8,149 bases of DNA from CAVSPO01 sp963730005 (GTDB lineage Bacteria > Actinomycetota > Actinomycetes > Propionibacteriales > Propionibacteriaceae): NCBI GenBank assembly GCA_963730005.1, contig CAVSPO010000034.1:1-8149 (forward strand). Reading direction: 5' to 3'. A program made the position numbers and the translations under genes. Shown piece by piece: positions 6,177-8,149 of the stretch. The number at the start of each line of letters is the position of its first letter. Positions within the stretch are counted from its first letter, which is position 1. The notes beneath the pieces are model-generated. The model was not told the origin of the DNA. It saw only the letters and a list, made by a program, of their open reading frames with translations, and ran no database searches.

Positions 6177-6257
6177 TTATGCCGAGGTTGACGTTAAGCC
6201 GAGGAGTCGGGGTTTGGCCTGCGCGTGAGGGGTTGTCCGGCTGATTCCTCGGCTTAA
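6177..6257. repeat. Terminal motif array of the right RIT-type element (RIT2 end)
   Basis: TTATGCCGAGG (6177-6187) and TTAAGCCGAGG (6194-6204) are direct copies 17 bp apart. An inverted copy CCTCGGCTTAA lies at 6247-6257. The inner pair is part of a perfect 14-bp inverted repeat (6192-6205 and 6246-6259) with a 40-nt spacer. The array replaces the rest of the IS3 transposase gene from its second Asp codon onward and leads into the first recombinase gene. It resembles 395-488 in motif, order and spacing. Any promoter for the downstream genes must lie here or in 6258-6305, but I see no convincing -35/-10 pair. Confidence 0.75.
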
Positions 6258-6305
6258 CGGTCCTGCGACCCGCCCACTAGCGTCCGCTGTGTCCCTACGT
6301 CCTGG

Positions 6306-6311
6306 AAGGAG
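6306..6311 (+). promoter_or_regulatory. Ribosome binding site of first recombinase of RIT2
   Basis: AAGGAG lies 6 nt before GTG 6318 and 12 nt before an in-frame ATG 6324. Spacing favours the GTG, but the ATG is not excluded. Confidence 0.6.
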
Positions 6312-6317
6312 ACGGCG

Positions 6318-7523
6318 GTGGATATGACGGTCAAGCAGATTGGTGTGGTTATTGTTGGTGAGTTGCGCGCGGCGGGCTACTTGGCCTCGACGATCGGTCA
6401 GTACGAGAAGTCGATCAAGGCGTTGACGAACTTCGCTGAGGAGCGCGGTGGTATTTACACGTCGGCGTTGGGGGCGGTGTTCGCCTCGATGACGGTCAGC
6501 CCGCGCACGGGCCGGTTCAGTACGCAGCGCAGGTTCGACTATCGGCGGCTTGTTGCCGTGTTTGACGGCTATCTGGAGACGGGGCGGGTGGACCTGTCGA
6601 TCCGCAAGCGGGGTGGCGGGGGGCCACGACCCGTCTCGGGCGAGTTCACCGCGCTGATCCTTGCGTGGGAAGCCGACCTGGACGAGCGTGGGCTCGCGGC
6701 GGCCACGCGGGAGGCCTATGGCCGGGTCGCCCGTGGCTATCTCACGTTCTTGGAGTCACGCGGGACTTACGCGCTCGACGACGCCGATGGGGCCAGCGTC
6801 CTGGCGTTCCTGGAGTCCCTCACGGACCGGTGGGCCACGTCCTCGCTGTTCTGGGTGGTGTCGAACTTCCGCCCGTTCCTGACGTTCACGCGCCGTAGCG
6901 ACCTGGTCGAGGCAACGGGCCTGGCCAGGGTGAAACGCTCCCACGGGATCCTGCCCGTGCTCAGCGACGACGACCAGCAGCGGGTCGTGGACGCGTGTGT
7001 GTCGGGGATGGTCAGCGCCCGCGATGCGGCGATCACGCTGCTGGCGCTGACGACGGGTCTACGGGCCTGCGACCTCGTCGGGCTGCGGCTGGCCGATATC
7101 GACTGGCGGGGACAGACGCTCGGGATCATCCAGCAGAAGACACACAACCCGCTGACCTTGCCGCTGCCAGCACTGGTGATGGCCAAGCTCGCCGACTACG
7201 TCCTGCACGAACGACCCCACTCGGGTGAGGATCACGTGTTCCTGCGCTCGGTGGCCCCGCACCTCCGGCTGGCCGATCACGCCTCGATCTACCGGGTGAC
7301 AGCCGAAACATTCCGCAAGGCCGGGGTGACTGAGGTGAAGGCCGGCACCCGCCTGCTACGGCACAGCGCCGCGTCCCGGCTGCTGCGCGCGACGGTTCCG
7401 CTGCCGACGATCTCGGCGGTGCTCGGGCATGCCAGCCCGGAGTCGACCAACCGGTACCTGAGCGTCGACGAAGCCCGTCTGCTCGAGTGCGTGCTGGCCG
7501 TACCGGAAGGGGCCCGGTCATGA
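6318..7523 (+). CDS. Tyrosine recombinase, first gene of trio (RitA-like)
   Basis: This site-specific recombinase of 401 aa appears full length. Residues 1-80 (starting VDMTVKQIGVVIVGELRAAG) and about 110-210 look like helical core-binding regions, with an extra N-terminal arm compared with XerD. The catalytic domain carries R249 (TTGLRACDLVGL), a lysine in the QQKTHNPLTLPLP turn, R348-H349 (RLLRHSAAS), H371 (VLGHASPES) and the nucleophile Y380 (NRYLSVDE). The first His of the usual HxxR box is Arg345 here, which may be a family trait or may lower activity. The gene ends in an ATGA overlap with the next recombinase, so the two are probably translationally coupled. It lies 60 nt inside the terminal inverted motif, so recombinase binding there could repress its own expression; that is inference. 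Confidence 0.9.
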   Translation: MDMTVKQIGVVIVGELRAAGYLASTIGQYEKSIKALTNFAEERGGIYTSALGAVFASMTVSPRTGRFSTQRRFDYRRLVAVFDGYLETGRVDLSIRKRGGGGPRPVSGEFTALILAWEADLDERGLAAATREAYGRVARGYLTFLESRGTYALDDADGASVLAFLESLTDRWATSSLFWVVSNFRPFLTFTRRSDLVEATGLARVKRSHGILPVLSDDDQQRVVDACVSGMVSARDAAITLLALTTGLRACDLVGLRLADIDWRGQTLGIIQQKTHNPLTLPLPALVMAKLADYVLHERPHSGEDHVFLRSVAPHLRLADHASIYRVTAETFRKAGVTEVKAGTRLLRHSAASRLLRATVPLPTISAVLGHASPESTNRYLSVDEARLLECVLAVPEGARS

Positions 7524-8149
7524 GCGCTCACGGATTCACCAGCACGTTCGCCGCGGACCTTGACCGGTACCTCGCGTTCAAACAGAGCATGGGCTGCTAC
7601 GGCACCTCCCGGATCTGGTACCTGAAGAAGTTCGACGCCTACTGCGCGCAACACCATCGCAGCGTCTTCGACCGCGACACCGTCGAAGGGGTGGGTGAGC
7701 GAGCAGCTGGACCGATCGGGCCGATACCGGTCCTGGATGTCCTACATCCGCGACTTCGGCCGCTGGCTACAGGCCCACGGCAACACCGACGCCTACGTGC
7801 TGTCCGACCACTGGAAAGCCCCATTCGTTCCCGCCCACCCCTACCTGCTCACCGGGGATGACATCGAGCGGTTCTTCGCCGCCGCGGCCCACCTACGCGC
7901 GGCCTCCCCGTGGCGGTGGCAAGCGGTCGCGTTCTTCACCCTGATGCACTCGTGCGGGATCAGGACCGGCGAGGCCCGCGCCCTGCTGACCGAGCAGGTC
8001 GACCTGCACGCCGGGCACATCGACATCATCAGCTCCAAAGGCAACCGAAGCCGCCAGCTGCCGGTGACCGGCCAAGTCATCGACGTGACGACCGCCTGCC
8101 ACCAGGTCTCAACTCAACAGTTCCCGGGCCGGCGAACGTTCTTCATCTC
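7520..8149 (+). pseudogene. Tyrosine recombinase, second gene of trio (RitB-like), frameshifted and cut by window end
   Basis: It starts at the ATG of an ATGA overlap and reads MSAHGFTSTFAADLDRYLAF, then GTSRIWYLKKFDAYCAQHH and DRDTVEG. After this the frame fails. Removing one G from the GGGG run at 7688-7691 continues it as EGWVSEQLDRSGRYRSWMSY, then RDFGRWLQAH and onward to the window end. The downstream part holds the core-binding region and the start of the catalytic domain, with Arg (codon 7962) in SCGIRTGEARAL and a likely lysine in ISSKGNRSRQLPV. The His box and nucleophile Tyr are off the window. Without correction the product ends after about 114 residues, at 7861. Explanations are a true inactivating insertion, a sequencing error in the G run, or a +1 programmed shift. 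I favour mutation or error because no slippery stop context is evident. Confidence 0.8.

Larger units (their letters stand above)
6177..8149 (+). mobile_element. RIT2: start of a second tyrosine-recombinase-trio element (continues past window)
   Basis: A terminal motif array is followed by two overlapping recombinase genes on the plus strand, inserted in the IS3 transposase gene. The gene order (long first recombinase, ATGA overlap, second recombinase) fits a RIT-type element. The third gene and far terminus would lie beyond 8149. Assignment as a trio is inference until that sequence is seen. Confidence 0.6.

Noticed and set aside
6233..6260. TTGTCC with TAACGG as a promoter for the first recombinase of RIT2
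   Set aside because: The match to -35/-10 consensus is weak and the spacing is 16 bp inside a motif array; not supported enough to annotate.
395..8149. The two recombinase clusters as halves of one element split by IS256 and IS3
   Set aside because: They are on opposite strands, each has its own terminus, and both contain a second-position recombinase of different sequence, so they are two separate elements.

Overview
The window is an 8.1 kb graveyard of nested mobile elements. Base composition is strongly GC-rich, with codons ending in G or C, frequent GTG starts and GGAG-type ribosome sites. This fits a high-GC actinobacterium (Actinomycetota), but nothing here fixes the genus. I see no housekeeping gene, tRNA, rRNA or CRISPR array.

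Layout, left to right. (1) 1-368, minus strand: an internal piece of an IS1634-family DDE transposase. It is broken by (2) a 32-bp perfect palindrome (363-394) and an array of TTATGCCG-type motifs (395-488). I read that array as the terminus of a 'recombinase in trio' (RIT) type element. (3) 506-2235, minus strand: the last two genes of that element, a complete third tyrosine recombinase and a 5'-truncated second one. (4) 2236-3706: an intact IS256-family insertion sequence with recognisable inverted ends but different sequence on each side and no visible target duplication. (5) 3707-6176, plus strand: a fragment of an IS3-family OrfB transposase. It is split by (6) a complete-looking group II intron (3830-5988) carrying its own reverse transcriptase/maturase. 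(7) 6177-8149, plus strand: the start of a second RIT-type element, interrupting the same IS3 gene. It has a terminal motif array matching that of the first element, then an intact first recombinase and a frameshifted second one that runs off the window.

How the parts relate. Both RIT-type ends share one architecture: two direct TTAWGCCGASG motifs exactly 17 bp apart, then one inverted copy further in. One end lies beside the last gene of its trio and the other beside the first gene, so the array behaves as a terminal inverted repeat of this element type. The group II intron sits in phase directly after the Asp-Ile codons of the first DDE aspartate of the IS3 transposase, and matching exon- and intron-binding sites can be read directly. 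The second RIT element enters the same gene at the second DDE aspartate codon. The IS256 junctions join two formerly unrelated elements and point to a deletion or rearrangement.

Decay is visible in three places: the 5'-truncated recombinase at 2235, a probable ATG-to-ATA loss of the start codon of the third recombinase at 1498, and a one-base G insertion in the second recombinase near 7688.
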